Of a stretch of DNA of 14,228 bases, positions 6,091 through 12,998 are shown piece after piece. The notes under the pieces were generated by a model. It was given only the letters and a program-made list of their open reading frames with translations. It did not search any database and was not told where the DNA came from. The stretch comes from Clostridiales bacterium (lineage in GTDB: Bacteria; Bacillota; Clostridia; Oscillospirales; Oscillospiraceae), in NCBI GenBank assembly GCA_021203685.1, contig JAJQAS010000068.1, forward strand, positions 1-14,228, in the 5' to 3' direction. The position numbers and the translations under genes were made by a program. How positions within the stretch are numbered: position 1 is the first letter of the stretch; every line of letters begins with the position of its first letter.

Positions 6091-6291
6091 TGTTTTTTTG
6101 AGGCCTTTCCTTTGCATCTGCCCTGCACCAGAGGGAATGTCTGTAAAAAGTCCGTTTTCAGAGCAGAACAGAGAGAAAAGAGCGCGTTGGTTCTCTCTGG
6201 AGCCCTCTCCTTAAATACGAATTGTCAAGTTGGTTATCCCTTTTGCGCTGCTCAGGGAGATAACCAAATTGTTTATAGACAGGACATAGGC
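6091..6291 (+). other. About 200-nt leader of ftsE with two hairpins
   Basis: The leader between the promoter and the ftsE start contains AGAGAGAA (6170-6177) / TTCTCTCT (6191-6198). It also contains TTGGTTATC (6230-6238) / GATAACCAA (6259-6267), the latter ending 24 nt before the ATG. Neither is followed by a T-run, and no known riboswitch is recognisable. Confidence 0.45.
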
Positions 6292-6999
6292 ATGATCGAT
6301 TTTCAGCACGTTTCCAAGCGATACAAAGGGGCGGAGCAGTGCGCCGTTGCGGACGCCACCTTCCAGGTGAAGGATGGCGAGTTCGTCTTTCTGGTGGGGC
6401 CTTCCGGCTCCGGGAAGACCACCATCTTCAAGCTCATCACCCGGGAGGAACCACTCACCGAAGGCCACATCCAGGTCAACGACTTCGACCTGAACCGGCT
6501 CAAACACCGCAAGGCCCCCTTTTACCGCCGGACGCTGGGGGTCGTTTTTCAGGATTTCCGGCTGATCCAGACCAAAACCGTAGCGGAAAACCTGGCTTTT
6601 GTCATGCAGGTCATCAACATCGACCCCTATTTCATCGACGACCGGGTGGACGAGGTGCTGACCTGGGTAAACATGGCCGACAAAAAACATCGTTACCCCC
6701 ACGAGCTTTCCGGCGGAGAGCAGCAGCGGGTGTCCATCGCCCGGGCGCTGATGAACCGGCCGGCGGTCATCCTGGCCGATGAGCCCACCGGCAACCTGGA
6801 CCCCGAGCTGAGCCGGGAGACCCTCCAGCTCTTCGACCGGGTCAACCGGGAGCTGAAAACCACCGTGCTGGTGGTCACCCACGAAAGGGCGCTGGTGGAC
6901 GAGATGAACAAGCGGGTTCTCTACCTGGACCGGGGCCGCATCGTCGGGGACAGGGAGCAGGGCACCTATGACATCACCGGAACGAAAGGAAGGCGTTGA
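6292..6999 (+). CDS. ftsE: FtsE, cell-division ABC-type ATPase
   Basis: 235 residues. Cytoplasmic ATPase of the FtsEX complex, which couples ATP hydrolysis to activation of peptidoglycan hydrolases outside the membrane. Walker A GPSGSGKT (36-43), Q-loop region VVFQDFRLI (84-92, a characteristic FtsE string), signature LSGGEQQR (139-146) and Walker B VILADEPTGNLD (159-170) are all intact, with a switch His in VTHE. Length is normal (about 225-235). The ATG at 6292 was chosen because the family N-terminus (MIDFQHVSKRY) begins there; the upstream ribosome site is weak (AGGA 11 nt before). The 3' end overlaps ftsX by 4 bp, so translation is probably coupled. Confidence 0.96.
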   Translation: MIDFQHVSKRYKGAEQCAVADATFQVKDGEFVFLVGPSGSGKTTIFKLITREEPLTEGHIQVNDFDLNRLKHRKAPFYRRTLGVVFQDFRLIQTKTVAENLAFVMQVINIDPYFIDDRVDEVLTWVNMADKKHRYPHELSGGEQQRVSIARALMNRPAVILADEPTGNLDPELSRETLQLFDRVNRELKTTVLVVTHERALVDEMNKRVLYLDRGRIVGDREQGTYDITGTKGRR

Positions 7000-7874
7000 C
7001 CATTTATTACATCCGAGAGGGATTCCTGGGCATCCGGCGGCATCTGCTGGTGTTCCTCGGTTCCGTGTGCGTCATCACCGCCTGCCTGACGCTGACCGGC
7101 AGCTTCGCGCTGCTGGCCCAAAACCTGAACTATAACATCGCTCAGCTCATCAACGAGAACGAATTTGTCGCCTACCTGGAGGACGGGATGGACGACGACC
7201 AGGCGGAAGAGATGGAGGCCACCCTGGAGGCTGTGGACAACGTGCGGGACGCCGTCTACGTCTCCTCCACGCAGGCCATGGAAAACTACCTGACCTGGCT
7301 GGAGGACAACGGCAGGCTGTTCGCCGATCTGCCGGAGGATCTGCTGCCCGCCCGTTACCTCATCTACGTGGAGGACATCGACCAGCTGGAGGCCACGTCG
7401 AACCGGGTGGCAGCCATGGACGGCGTGGATCACGTCTCGGTCTCCCTGTCCGTGGCGGAGGGCTTTTCCTCCGCCAGGAAGGTCATCCTCACTGTGGCGG
7501 CGTTCCTGCTGGCGGCGCTGCTGGCGGCCTCCCTGCTGCTCATCTTCAACAACACCCACCTGTCCATGCAGGGCCGGGAGGAAGAGATCGCCGTGATGAA
7601 AATGGTGGGCGCCACCAACGGCTTCGTCCGCGGCCCCTTCGTGGTGGAGGGCACAGTCATCGGTCTGGTCAGCGGTCTGCTGTCCTTTGCGCTGGAGCGC
7701 GGCGTTTACGAAGTGTTCCAGCGGATCGTGGAGTCCTACCAGTTCTCCGACCTGTTTTATGTGATCCCCTTCCGCCAGCTGCGCGCCGCCGTGTTCGCGG
7801 TCTATCTGGGCGGCGCGCTGTTGATCGGCATTTTTGGCAGCATCACCGCCATTCGCAGGCTGTTGAAGGTGTGA
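6996..7874 (+). CDS. ftsX: FtsX, membrane partner of FtsE
   Basis: 292 residues, four membrane helices (about 17-40, 162-184, 213-233, 264-286). A large extracytoplasmic loop (41-160), between the first two helices, docks the coiled coil of the hydrolase in related systems. The family motif REEEIAVMKMVGATNGFVRGPF (194-215) precedes the third helix. A TTG start at 6996 overlaps the ftsE stop (TTGA) and is preceded by AAAGGAAGG, so this start is well supported. Length is typical of Gram-positive FtsX (about 290-310). Its stop codon (7872-7874) lies inside the first bases of a dispersed repeat (7871-8036), so the repeat has inserted exactly at the gene's 3' end. Confidence 0.96.
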   Translation: MTIYYIREGFLGIRRHLLVFLGSVCVITACLTLTGSFALLAQNLNYNIAQLINENEFVAYLEDGMDDDQAEEMEATLEAVDNVRDAVYVSSTQAMENYLTWLEDNGRLFADLPEDLLPARYLIYVEDIDQLEATSNRVAAMDGVDHVSVSLSVAEGFSSARKVILTVAAFLLAALLAASLLLIFNNTHLSMQGREEEIAVMKMVGATNGFVRGPFVVEGTVIGLVSGLLSFALERGVYEVFQRIVESYQFSDLFYVIPFRQLRAAVFAVYLGGALLIGIFGSITAIRRLLKV

Positions 7875-8036
7875 TAAGCTATTAGCTGTTAGTCAGGTAC
7901 TGCCAGTCGAAAGACAACAGCAAAAAAAAGAAAAGCGAAACATAAATCCAGCCGTTTGAACGCAATGCAAACGATAAACGCAGTACGTAATGCCAGGAAC
8001 CACAAAGCTAAGAGCTAACAGCTCATAATAAGAAGG
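7871..8036 (+). repeat. Dispersed palindromic repeat, copy A
   Basis: Fills nearly the whole ftsX-hydrolase gap. It begins GTGATAAGCTATTAGCTGTTAG, overlapping the ftsX stop, continues TCAGGTACTGCCAGTC, and ends with GTACGTAATGCCAGGAACCAC, AGCTAAGAGCTAACAGCTCATAA. The two ends are imperfect inverted repeats of each other, so the element could fold into one long stem. Copies B and C share the same blocks in the same order. This copy lacks the outer GCTGAGTAAAAGGGA-type tips seen in B and C. The AAGGAG ribosome site of the next gene lies at its right edge. Confidence 0.85.
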
Positions 8037-8048
8037 AGCAAACCCGCC

Positions 8049-9545
8049 ATGCACAACGAAGTTCACAAGAAATACGGCAGCGCCGGCCGTCACAAGCTCA
8101 TCGTCCGCATTGTGGCAATCCTGCTGGCGGCAGTTTTTGTGCTGATGCTGGCGTCCCAGATCTTTCTCTACGCCCTGGCGGAGAACACCTCCGACGTAGA
8201 CGCGCTGAAAGCCCGCCAGGCCACCCTCCAGGCTCAGCTGGAGGATTACCAGACCCAGCTGGACGCCCTGGAGGAAGAAGAAGCCGCGGCTGTGGCGGAA
8301 TACCAGCTGCTGGAAGAGCAGAACCAGGTCCTGGCCAACCAGATCGACGCCACCACCGCCCTGGTGGACAGCTACGACGCCCAAATCGAGGCGACAACGG
8401 AGGAGCTGGCCCAGGCCGAGGAAGAACACCAGGAATATTACGAGCTGTACTGCCAGCGGGTCAGCGAGATGGAGCAGGGCGGCACAGTCTCCCTGTGGGA
8501 GATGGTGTTCTCCTCCAGCAGCATCACCGAGCTGCTGACCGCCCTGGACGACATGAACACCATCATCCAGTATGACAACGACATCCTCCAGCAGATGACC
8601 GACCTGGAGGCCGAGATCAGCGAGAAGGAGGCCCAGCTGACCGAGGCCAAGGAGGAGCAGGAGGCCCAGCTGACCCAGCTCCAGGAGGAGCAGGAGCAGC
8701 TCCAGAAAAACGAAGACCGCGCCGCCTCCGTGCTGGCAGAGATCGAGGACAACATGGATCTCTACGCCCAGCAGATCGAGGAGATGACGGTGGAGTGCAG
8801 CGACCTGGATGAGGACATCCTGGAGGCGGAGACCCTGGCGGCCCAGCAGGCCGCAGAGGAGGCCGCTGCGGCGGCTCAGGCAGAGCAGGAGGCGGCGGAA
8901 CAGGCTGCCGCCGAAGCGGAGACAAGCGAGGCTGCGACAGCCGAGACAGCCGTCGAGAGCGAAGCGGACGCCTCTGTGCAGACCTCCAGCGACGAGACCT
9001 CCTCCACGCAGACGTCCGACACCGGGGAGGAAACGTCCAGCGCCGACACCAGCGCGGAAGCGGAGAGCGACGAGGAGGAGGAATCCTCCAACCTGTTGGG
9101 GTCGTCCCACGCATCGTCGTCTTCGTCCTCGTCTAACTCTTCCTCTAATTCTTCTTCGTCCAACGCTTCATCGTCGTCCAATTCCTCCTCGTCCTCCGGT
9201 GTCACCGGGGCGGACGTGGTGGCCTACGCGGTGCAGTTTGTGGGCAACCCCTACGTCTGGGGCGGGACAAGCCTGACCAACGGCTGTGACTGCTCCGGCT
9301 TTGTGGTCAGCGTTTACGCCCACTTCGGCTATTCCCTGCCCCACTTCTCCGGCAGTCTGCGCTACTGCGGCACCGGCGTCAGCTACAGCGAGGCCCAGCC
9401 CGGCGACATCATCTGCTACGACGGCCATGTGGGCATCTACATGGGGGACGGCCAGATGGTCAACGCCTACGACAGCAACCACGGCATCATCATCTGCGCG
9501 GTGAACACCAGCAGACTGGTGGCGGTGCGGCGCATCCTTACATAA
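8049..9545 (+). CDS. Secreted coiled-coil NlpC/P60 peptidoglycan hydrolase (CwlO/PcsB-like)
   Basis: 498 residues. Residues 16-44 form a signal peptide or anchor, with possible cleavage after Ala-Leu-Ala (42-44). Residues 48-275 are a long, Glu/Gln-rich coiled coil, as in CwlO and PcsB, where it contacts FtsX. Residues 276-385 are a low-complexity Ala/Glu then Ser linker, with a near-pure Ser/Asn run encoded by TCN codons at about 9107-9199. The C-terminal NlpC/P60 domain (about 387-498) has Cys415 in CDCSGF, His460 in GHVGIYMGDG and Asn472 as the likely third residue. It cuts peptide cross-bridges for wall growth and division. Lying right after ftsEX with no promoter or terminator seen between, it is very probably the FtsEX-activated hydrolase. 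The start follows AAGGAG by 10 nt. Confidence 0.92.
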   Translation: MHNEVHKKYGSAGRHKLIVRIVAILLAAVFVLMLASQIFLYALAENTSDVDALKARQATLQAQLEDYQTQLDALEEEEAAAVAEYQLLEEQNQVLANQIDATTALVDSYDAQIEATTEELAQAEEEHQEYYELYCQRVSEMEQGGTVSLWEMVFSSSSITELLTALDDMNTIIQYDNDILQQMTDLEAEISEKEAQLTEAKEEQEAQLTQLQEEQEQLQKNEDRAASVLAEIEDNMDLYAQQIEEMTVECSDLDEDILEAETLAAQQAAEEAAAAAQAEQEAAEQAAAEAETSEAATAETAVESEADASVQTSSDETSSTQTSDTGEETSSADTSAEAESDEEEESSNLLGSSHASSSSSSSNSSSNSSSSNASSSSNSSSSSGVTGADVVAYAVQFVGNPYVWGGTSLTNGCDCSGFVVSVYAHFGYSLPHFSGSLRYCGTGVSYSEAQPGDIICYDGHVGIYMGDGQMVNAYDSNHGIIICAVNTSRLVAVRRILT

Positions 9546-9571
9546 CGGATGATAATAGAACGAATTTGAAC

Positions 9572-9609
9572 AAAACCGCGCTTCCCCTCTCCGGGGAGGT
9601 GCGGTTTTT
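9572..9609 (+). terminator. Strong intrinsic terminator of the ftsEX-hydrolase unit
   Basis: AAAACCGC (9572-9579) pairs with GCGGTTTT (9601-9608), and the inner part is extended by CCCC/GGGG. It is followed directly by the T-run end. It lies 26 bp past the hydrolase stop. Confidence 0.9.
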
Positions 9610-9644
9610 GGTGTTATCGTGCCATAAATACAACAAATCGGGTA

Positions 9645-9673
9645 TTGTGTTCGGGTCAAAAACCGTGTATACT
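9645..9673 (+). promoter_or_regulatory. Candidate promoter for the thrH unit, now far upstream
   Basis: TTGTGT (9645-9650), 17 bp, TATACT (9668-9673). It is the best promoter-like sequence between the hydrolase terminator and thrH, yet it lies more than 450 bp from thrH because repeat copy B and a nested element occupy the gap. Confidence 0.4.
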
Positions 9674-9682
9674 GTAACAGAG

Positions 9683-10052
9683 TATCCTTTTCTCAGCCTT
9701 ATGAGCTTTTTAGCTCTTAGCTTTTAGCTCTGTGGTTCTCAGCATTACGCGCTACGTTTACCCTTTGCGTGACTTTACAAACGGATGGCTCCGCTCTCAT
9801 CCTTTTTTGCTGACCGCTTTAGACTGGCAGTACCTGACTAACAGCTAACGGCTAAGGAAGCTCTGATTAAATGGCCTTGGATGGCTGGGCGAGCAGATTT
9901 TGCGCAAATCGAGGCGCAAAATCGCAGGAATCCTTTGTGGATTTCAAGATTTTGCAACGAAGAGTTGCACAAAATAAGCCGTCCAGACGCCGGGAGTTAT
10001 TTAATCAGAGGTTCCCTAATAGCTTATCACAACGCGGCTGAATAAAAGGGAT
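9683..10052 (-). repeat. Dispersed palindromic repeat, copy B (inverted, split by a nested element)
   Basis: Read on the minus strand, it matches copy C from TCAGCCGCGTTGTGATAAGC through TTAGCTGTTAGTCAGG and TCCGTTTGTAAAG to GCTGAG with an AAAAGG tip. Its outer ends are inverted repeats of each other: plus strand TATCCTTTTCTCAGC (9683-9697) and GCTGAATAAAAGGGA (10037-10051). Removing the 160-bp insertion and one CTAA leaves about 206 bp. No coding sequence is present. Confidence 0.85.
9856..10015. mobile_element. 160-bp MITE-like element with CTAA target duplication
   Basis: Non-coding element inside repeat copy B. Terminal inverted repeats are GGAAGCTCTGATTAAAT and GGAACCTCTGATTAAAT (one mismatch in 17). 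It is flanked on both sides by CTAA (9852-9855 and 10016-10019). The uninterrupted copy C reads GATAAGCTATTAGCCGTTAG on its plus strand, where CTAA (TTAG) occurs once, so the empty site is visible in the same window. Internal hairpins: GATTTTGCG (9896-9904) / CGCAAAATC (9915-9923), and GCAAC (9954-9958) / GTTGC (9964-9968). CTAA fits the YTAR target of IS5-type transposases, so an IS5-family enzyme elsewhere probably moves it (inference). Confidence 0.88.
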
Positions 10053-10077
10053 GGCCAGATAACCTTTTGGCTGTATA

Positions 10078-10096
10078 CTTCCCGGAAAGCGGGAAG
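10078..10096 (+). other. Short hairpin upstream of thrH
   Basis: A perfect 7-bp stem CTTCCCG / CGGGAAG with a 5-nt loop lies about 40 bp before the thrH start and just after a TATACT with no matching -35. Role unknown. Confidence 0.35.
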
Positions 10097-10134
10097 CAAC
10101 AATACATCGACCCACTTTATTGGAGGAATCAACT

Positions 10135-10737
10135 ATGTATATCACCTGCCTGGACATGGAGGGCGTTCTGGTCCCCGAGATTTGGATCGCCTTTGCCGAG
10201 GCCACCGGCATCGGCGCCCTGCGGCGCACCACCCGGGACGAGCCGGATTACGACAAGCTGATGCGGTACCGTCTGGACATCCTGAAGGAGCACGGCCTGG
10301 GCCTGAAGGAGATCCAGGCGGTCATCGCCACCATCGACCCCCTCCCCGGCGCGAAGGAATTTCTGGACGAACTGCGGGGCTTCTCCCAGGTCATCGTCCT
10401 CAGCGACACCTTCGAGCAGTTCGCCATGCCCCTCATCGAGAAGCTGGGGCGGCCCACCCTGTTCTGCAACACCCTGGAAGTGGCCCCGGACGGGGAGATC
10501 ACCGGCGTCCATATGCGGGTGCCCCAGTCCAAGCTGACTACGGTGAAGGCCCTCCAGTCCATCGGCTACGACACCATCGCCGCCGGGGACAGCTTCAACG
10601 ACCTGGCCATGATCCAGGCCAGCAAAGCGGGCTTCCTCTTCCGCAGCACGCCGCAGATCCAGGCGGACTACCCGGACATCCCCGCCTTCACCGCCTTCGA
10701 CGACCTGCTGGCCGCCATCCGCAATGCGATGGCGTGA
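10135..10737 (+). CDS. thrH: ThrH, phosphoserine phosphatase / homoserine phosphotransferase (HAD family)
   Basis: 200 residues, the length of characterised ThrH (about 205). The N-terminus CLDMEGVLVPEIWIAFAEATG is nearly the same as Pseudomonas ThrH, including the unusual D-x-E motif I (Asp7 nucleophile, Glu9 in place of the usual second Asp). The other HAD motifs are LSDTF (89-93), Lys133 and GDSFND (151-156). ThrH dephosphorylates phosphoserine in serine synthesis and can pass the phosphate to homoserine. GGAGG lies 8 nt before the ATG at 10135; an upstream in-frame ATG (10120) overlaps this site and is unlikely. It is followed after 87 bp by a DUF1015 gene, a further hint of serine metabolism. 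Confidence 0.93.
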   Translation: MYITCLDMEGVLVPEIWIAFAEATGIGALRRTTRDEPDYDKLMRYRLDILKEHGLGLKEIQAVIATIDPLPGAKEFLDELRGFSQVIVLSDTFEQFAMPLIEKLGRPTLFCNTLEVAPDGEITGVHMRVPQSKLTTVKALQSIGYDTIAAGDSFNDLAMIQASKAGFLFRSTPQIQADYPDIPAFTAFDDLLAAIRNAMA

Positions 10738-10782
10738 CAGAGCGGCCAGCATGAGGCACGACTGAAAAATTCACTGTTATCC

Positions 10783-10806
10783 GGGGCGAAAACACATTTC
10801 CGCCCC
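10783..10806 (+). other. Hairpin between thrH and the DUF1015 gene
   Basis: GGGGCG (10783-10788) pairs with CGCCCC (10801-10806), extended inward by AAA/TTT with one bulge. No T-run follows, so it is not a typical terminator. It ends about 18 bp before the DUF1015 ATG and may affect mRNA stability or ribosome access. Confidence 0.4.
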
Positions 10807-10824
10807 AGAAAGGCAAGGTGCCGC

Positions 10825-12108
10825 ATGGCAAACAAACTGAACTGGCCCGCGTTCCGCCCGGCGGATCTGCTGCTGCCCGTGGGCTGCGATATGCGCAAGT
10901 GGAGCGTGGTGGCCTGCGACCAATACACCTCCCAGCCGGATTACTGGCAGCGGGTGGCCGACTTCGTGGGGGACGCCCCTTCCACCCTGAATATGATCCT
11001 GCCCGAGTTCTTCCTGCGGGAGGGCAACATCATGCAGCGGAGGGCCGCCATCAACCGCACCATGGAGCGGTACCTGGCCGAGGGCAACTTCCGGCTCTGC
11101 CCCGACGCGCTCATTTATGTAGAGCGCTGGCTCTCCGGCGGACAGCTCCGCCGGGGGCTGGTGGGCGCCATCGACCTGGAGGACTACGACTACGACGGCA
11201 GTCAGGAGCCTCTCATCCGCGCCACCGAGGGCACCGTCGTGGCCCGCATCCCGCCCCGCATGGCGGTGCGCCGGGGGGCGGCGCTGGAACTGTCCCATGT
11301 GCTGCTGCTGATGGACGACCCGGCCAAGCGCGTCATCGAGCATCTGACCTACGAGACCGACGACATGGAAATGGTCTATGACTTCGACCTGATGGAGCAG
11401 GGGGGCCACATCACCGGCTACCTGCTGACCGAGGCGCAGAAGGCGGACATCTGCGAGGCGCTGAACGAGCTGAATGACCCCAGCCGCTTCGAGGAGCTGT
11501 ACGATGCCCAGGGGGAGGAACCCATGCTCTTCGCCGTGGGCGACGGCAACCACTCCCTGGCCACGGCGCGGGCCTGCTACCTAGAGCAGAAGGAGCTGCA
11601 CCCGGAGCTGGACTGGGAACACCACCCCGCCCGGTACGCCATGGTGGAACTGGTCAACCTCCACGACGACTCCCTGGACTTCGAGGCCATCCACCGGGTG
11701 GTGTTCTCCGTGGACCCGGAGAAACTGCTGGCCGCGCTGGTGGACTACTACCCCGGCACCCATTACGGCGAGGGGGAGGGCCAGTCCTTCCGGTACGTCT
11801 GGGAGAAGGGCGAGGGCGTCATCACCATTCCCGACCCGGCCTCCCAGCTGGCGGTGGGGTCGCTCCAGGGCTTTTTGGATTACTACCTGACTGCCAATGA
11901 CGACGGCTATGTGGACTACGTCCACGGGGAGGACGTGACCGCCCGGCTGGGCCGTCAGCCCGGCAACATCGGGTTCCTGCTGCCCTCCATCCACAAGGCG
12001 GACTTGTTCAAGGGGGTCATTCACGACGGGGCGCTGCCCCGCAAGACCTTCTCCATGGGCGAAGCCTGCGACAAGCGGTTCTATCTGGAGGCGAAGAAGA
12101 TCAAATGA
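10825..12108 (+). CDS. DUF1015 family protein, probably linked to serine metabolism
   Basis: 427 residues, usual length for DUF1015 (about 400-430). The family hallmark is the motif normally read as DGHHR, here VGDGNHSLATA (238-248). Other blocks are the N-terminal FRPADLLLPVGC...VVACDQYTSQPDYW (11-40) and MVELVNLHDDSLDFEAIHRVV (273-293). The protein is soluble, with no membrane segment. In many clostridia DUF1015 genes sit beside serA/serC. Here the neighbour is thrH, which fits a role in serine or phosphoserine handling. The exact reaction is not established from sequence. The start ATG follows AAGGCAAGG. The stop overlaps ispE (ATGA), so these two are co-translated. Confidence 0.85.
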   Translation: MANKLNWPAFRPADLLLPVGCDMRKWSVVACDQYTSQPDYWQRVADFVGDAPSTLNMILPEFFLREGNIMQRRAAINRTMERYLAEGNFRLCPDALIYVERWLSGGQLRRGLVGAIDLEDYDYDGSQEPLIRATEGTVVARIPPRMAVRRGAALELSHVLLLMDDPAKRVIEHLTYETDDMEMVYDFDLMEQGGHITGYLLTEAQKADICEALNELNDPSRFEELYDAQGEEPMLFAVGDGNHSLATARACYLEQKELHPELDWEHHPARYAMVELVNLHDDSLDFEAIHRVVFSVDPEKLLAALVDYYPGTHYGEGEGQSFRYVWEKGEGVITIPDPASQLAVGSLQGFLDYYLTANDDGYVDYVHGEDVTARLGRQPGNIGFLLPSIHKADLFKGVIHDGALPRKTFSMGEACDKRFYLEAKKIK

Positions 12109-12965
12109 CCCAGCTGACGCTTCCTGCTTACGCCAAGCTGAACCTGACCCTGGACGTGCTGGGCAAGCGGCCCGACGGGTTCCACGACCTGAAAATGGTC
12201 ATGCAGTCGGTTTCCCTCCACGACGATGTGACCCTGACCCTGACCGGCGGAAAAGGCATCGCCCTGGCCGCGGACTGGGGGTTCCTGCCCACCGACGGGC
12301 GGAACATCGCCGTCAAGGCGGCCCAGGTCTTTGCCCATGCCACTGGGACCGACCTGAACGGGCTGGTCATCCGGCTGGAAAAGCGCATCCCCGTCTGCGC
12401 CGGCACCGCTGGGGGCAGCAGCGACGGGGCCGCCGTCCTGCGGGGGCTGAACCAGCTGTGCGGCACCGGCCTCTCCCCGGAGGAGCTGGCGAAGCTGGGG
12501 GAGCAGGTGGGGTCTGACGTGCCCTACTGCGTGCTGGGCGGCACCATGCTGGCCCAGGGCCGGGGGGAGGTGCTGACCCGGCTGGCCCCCATGCCCCCCT
12601 GCGCCATCGTCATGTGCAAGCCGGGGTTCCCCGTGTCCACCCCGGAGCTGTATAACCGGCTGGACACCATGAAAATTCGCTGCCGCCCCAACACCGACGG
12701 CCTCATCGCCGCCCTGGAGGCCAGGGACCTGGCCGCTGTCGCCCGGCAGATGTACAACGTCTTTGAGGACGCGCTGCCCGTCCACCGGGCCAACGTTATT
12801 CAGGAGATCCGCAACACGCTGATCCAGCGGGGGGCGCTGGGGGCTTGTCTCTCCGGCACCGGCCCCACCGTGTTCGGCGTGTTCCAGACCGGGGCGGAGG
12901 CCCAGGCCGCCGCAGAGGAACTGCGGGAGACCTATCAGGAGACCTTCGTGGTGCAGCCCGTCTGA
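12105..12965 (+). CDS. ispE: IspE, 4-diphosphocytidyl-2-C-methyl-D-erythritol kinase
   Basis: 286 residues, GHMP-kinase fold, the fourth step of the MEP isoprenoid pathway: ATP-dependent phosphorylation of the 2-hydroxyl of CDP-methylerythritol. N-terminal motif PAYAKLNLTLDVLGKRPDGFHDL carries Lys11. The catalytic Asp138 lies in GSDVPYCVLGG (137-146). The C-terminal LSGTGPTVFGVF block is intact. The glycine-rich ATP loop is unusual: PVCAGTAGGSSDGAA (96-110) where most members have P-x-x-x-G-L-G-G-G-S-S-x-A-A. The GGSS core is retained, so activity is plausible. The ATG overlaps the stop of the DUF1015 gene by 4 bp. Confidence 0.95.
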   Translation: MTQLTLPAYAKLNLTLDVLGKRPDGFHDLKMVMQSVSLHDDVTLTLTGGKGIALAADWGFLPTDGRNIAVKAAQVFAHATGTDLNGLVIRLEKRIPVCAGTAGGSSDGAAVLRGLNQLCGTGLSPEELAKLGEQVGSDVPYCVLGGTMLAQGRGEVLTRLAPMPPCAIVMCKPGFPVSTPELYNRLDTMKIRCRPNTDGLIAALEARDLAAVARQMYNVFEDALPVHRANVIQEIRNTLIQRGALGACLSGTGPTVFGVFQTGAEAQAAAEELRETYQETFVVQPV

Positions 12966-12998
12966 CATGATTTTGCAACTGTGAGGAGGAAGACGCCC

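Noticed and set aside
6091..6291. Riboswitch in the ftsE leader
   Set aside because: There are two simple hairpins but no recognisable conserved aptamer core and no terminator/antiterminator pair.
8876..9205. Minus-strand acidic frame (109 codons) opposite the hydrolase linker
   Set aside because: It is the complement of the Ser/Ala-rich repeat codons, giving runs of Glu/Asp; there is no ribosome site.
9856..10015. Structured regulatory RNA rather than a mobile element
   Set aside because: Terminal inverted repeats, the CTAA duplication and the empty site in copy C fit insertion; internal hairpins are usual in such elements.
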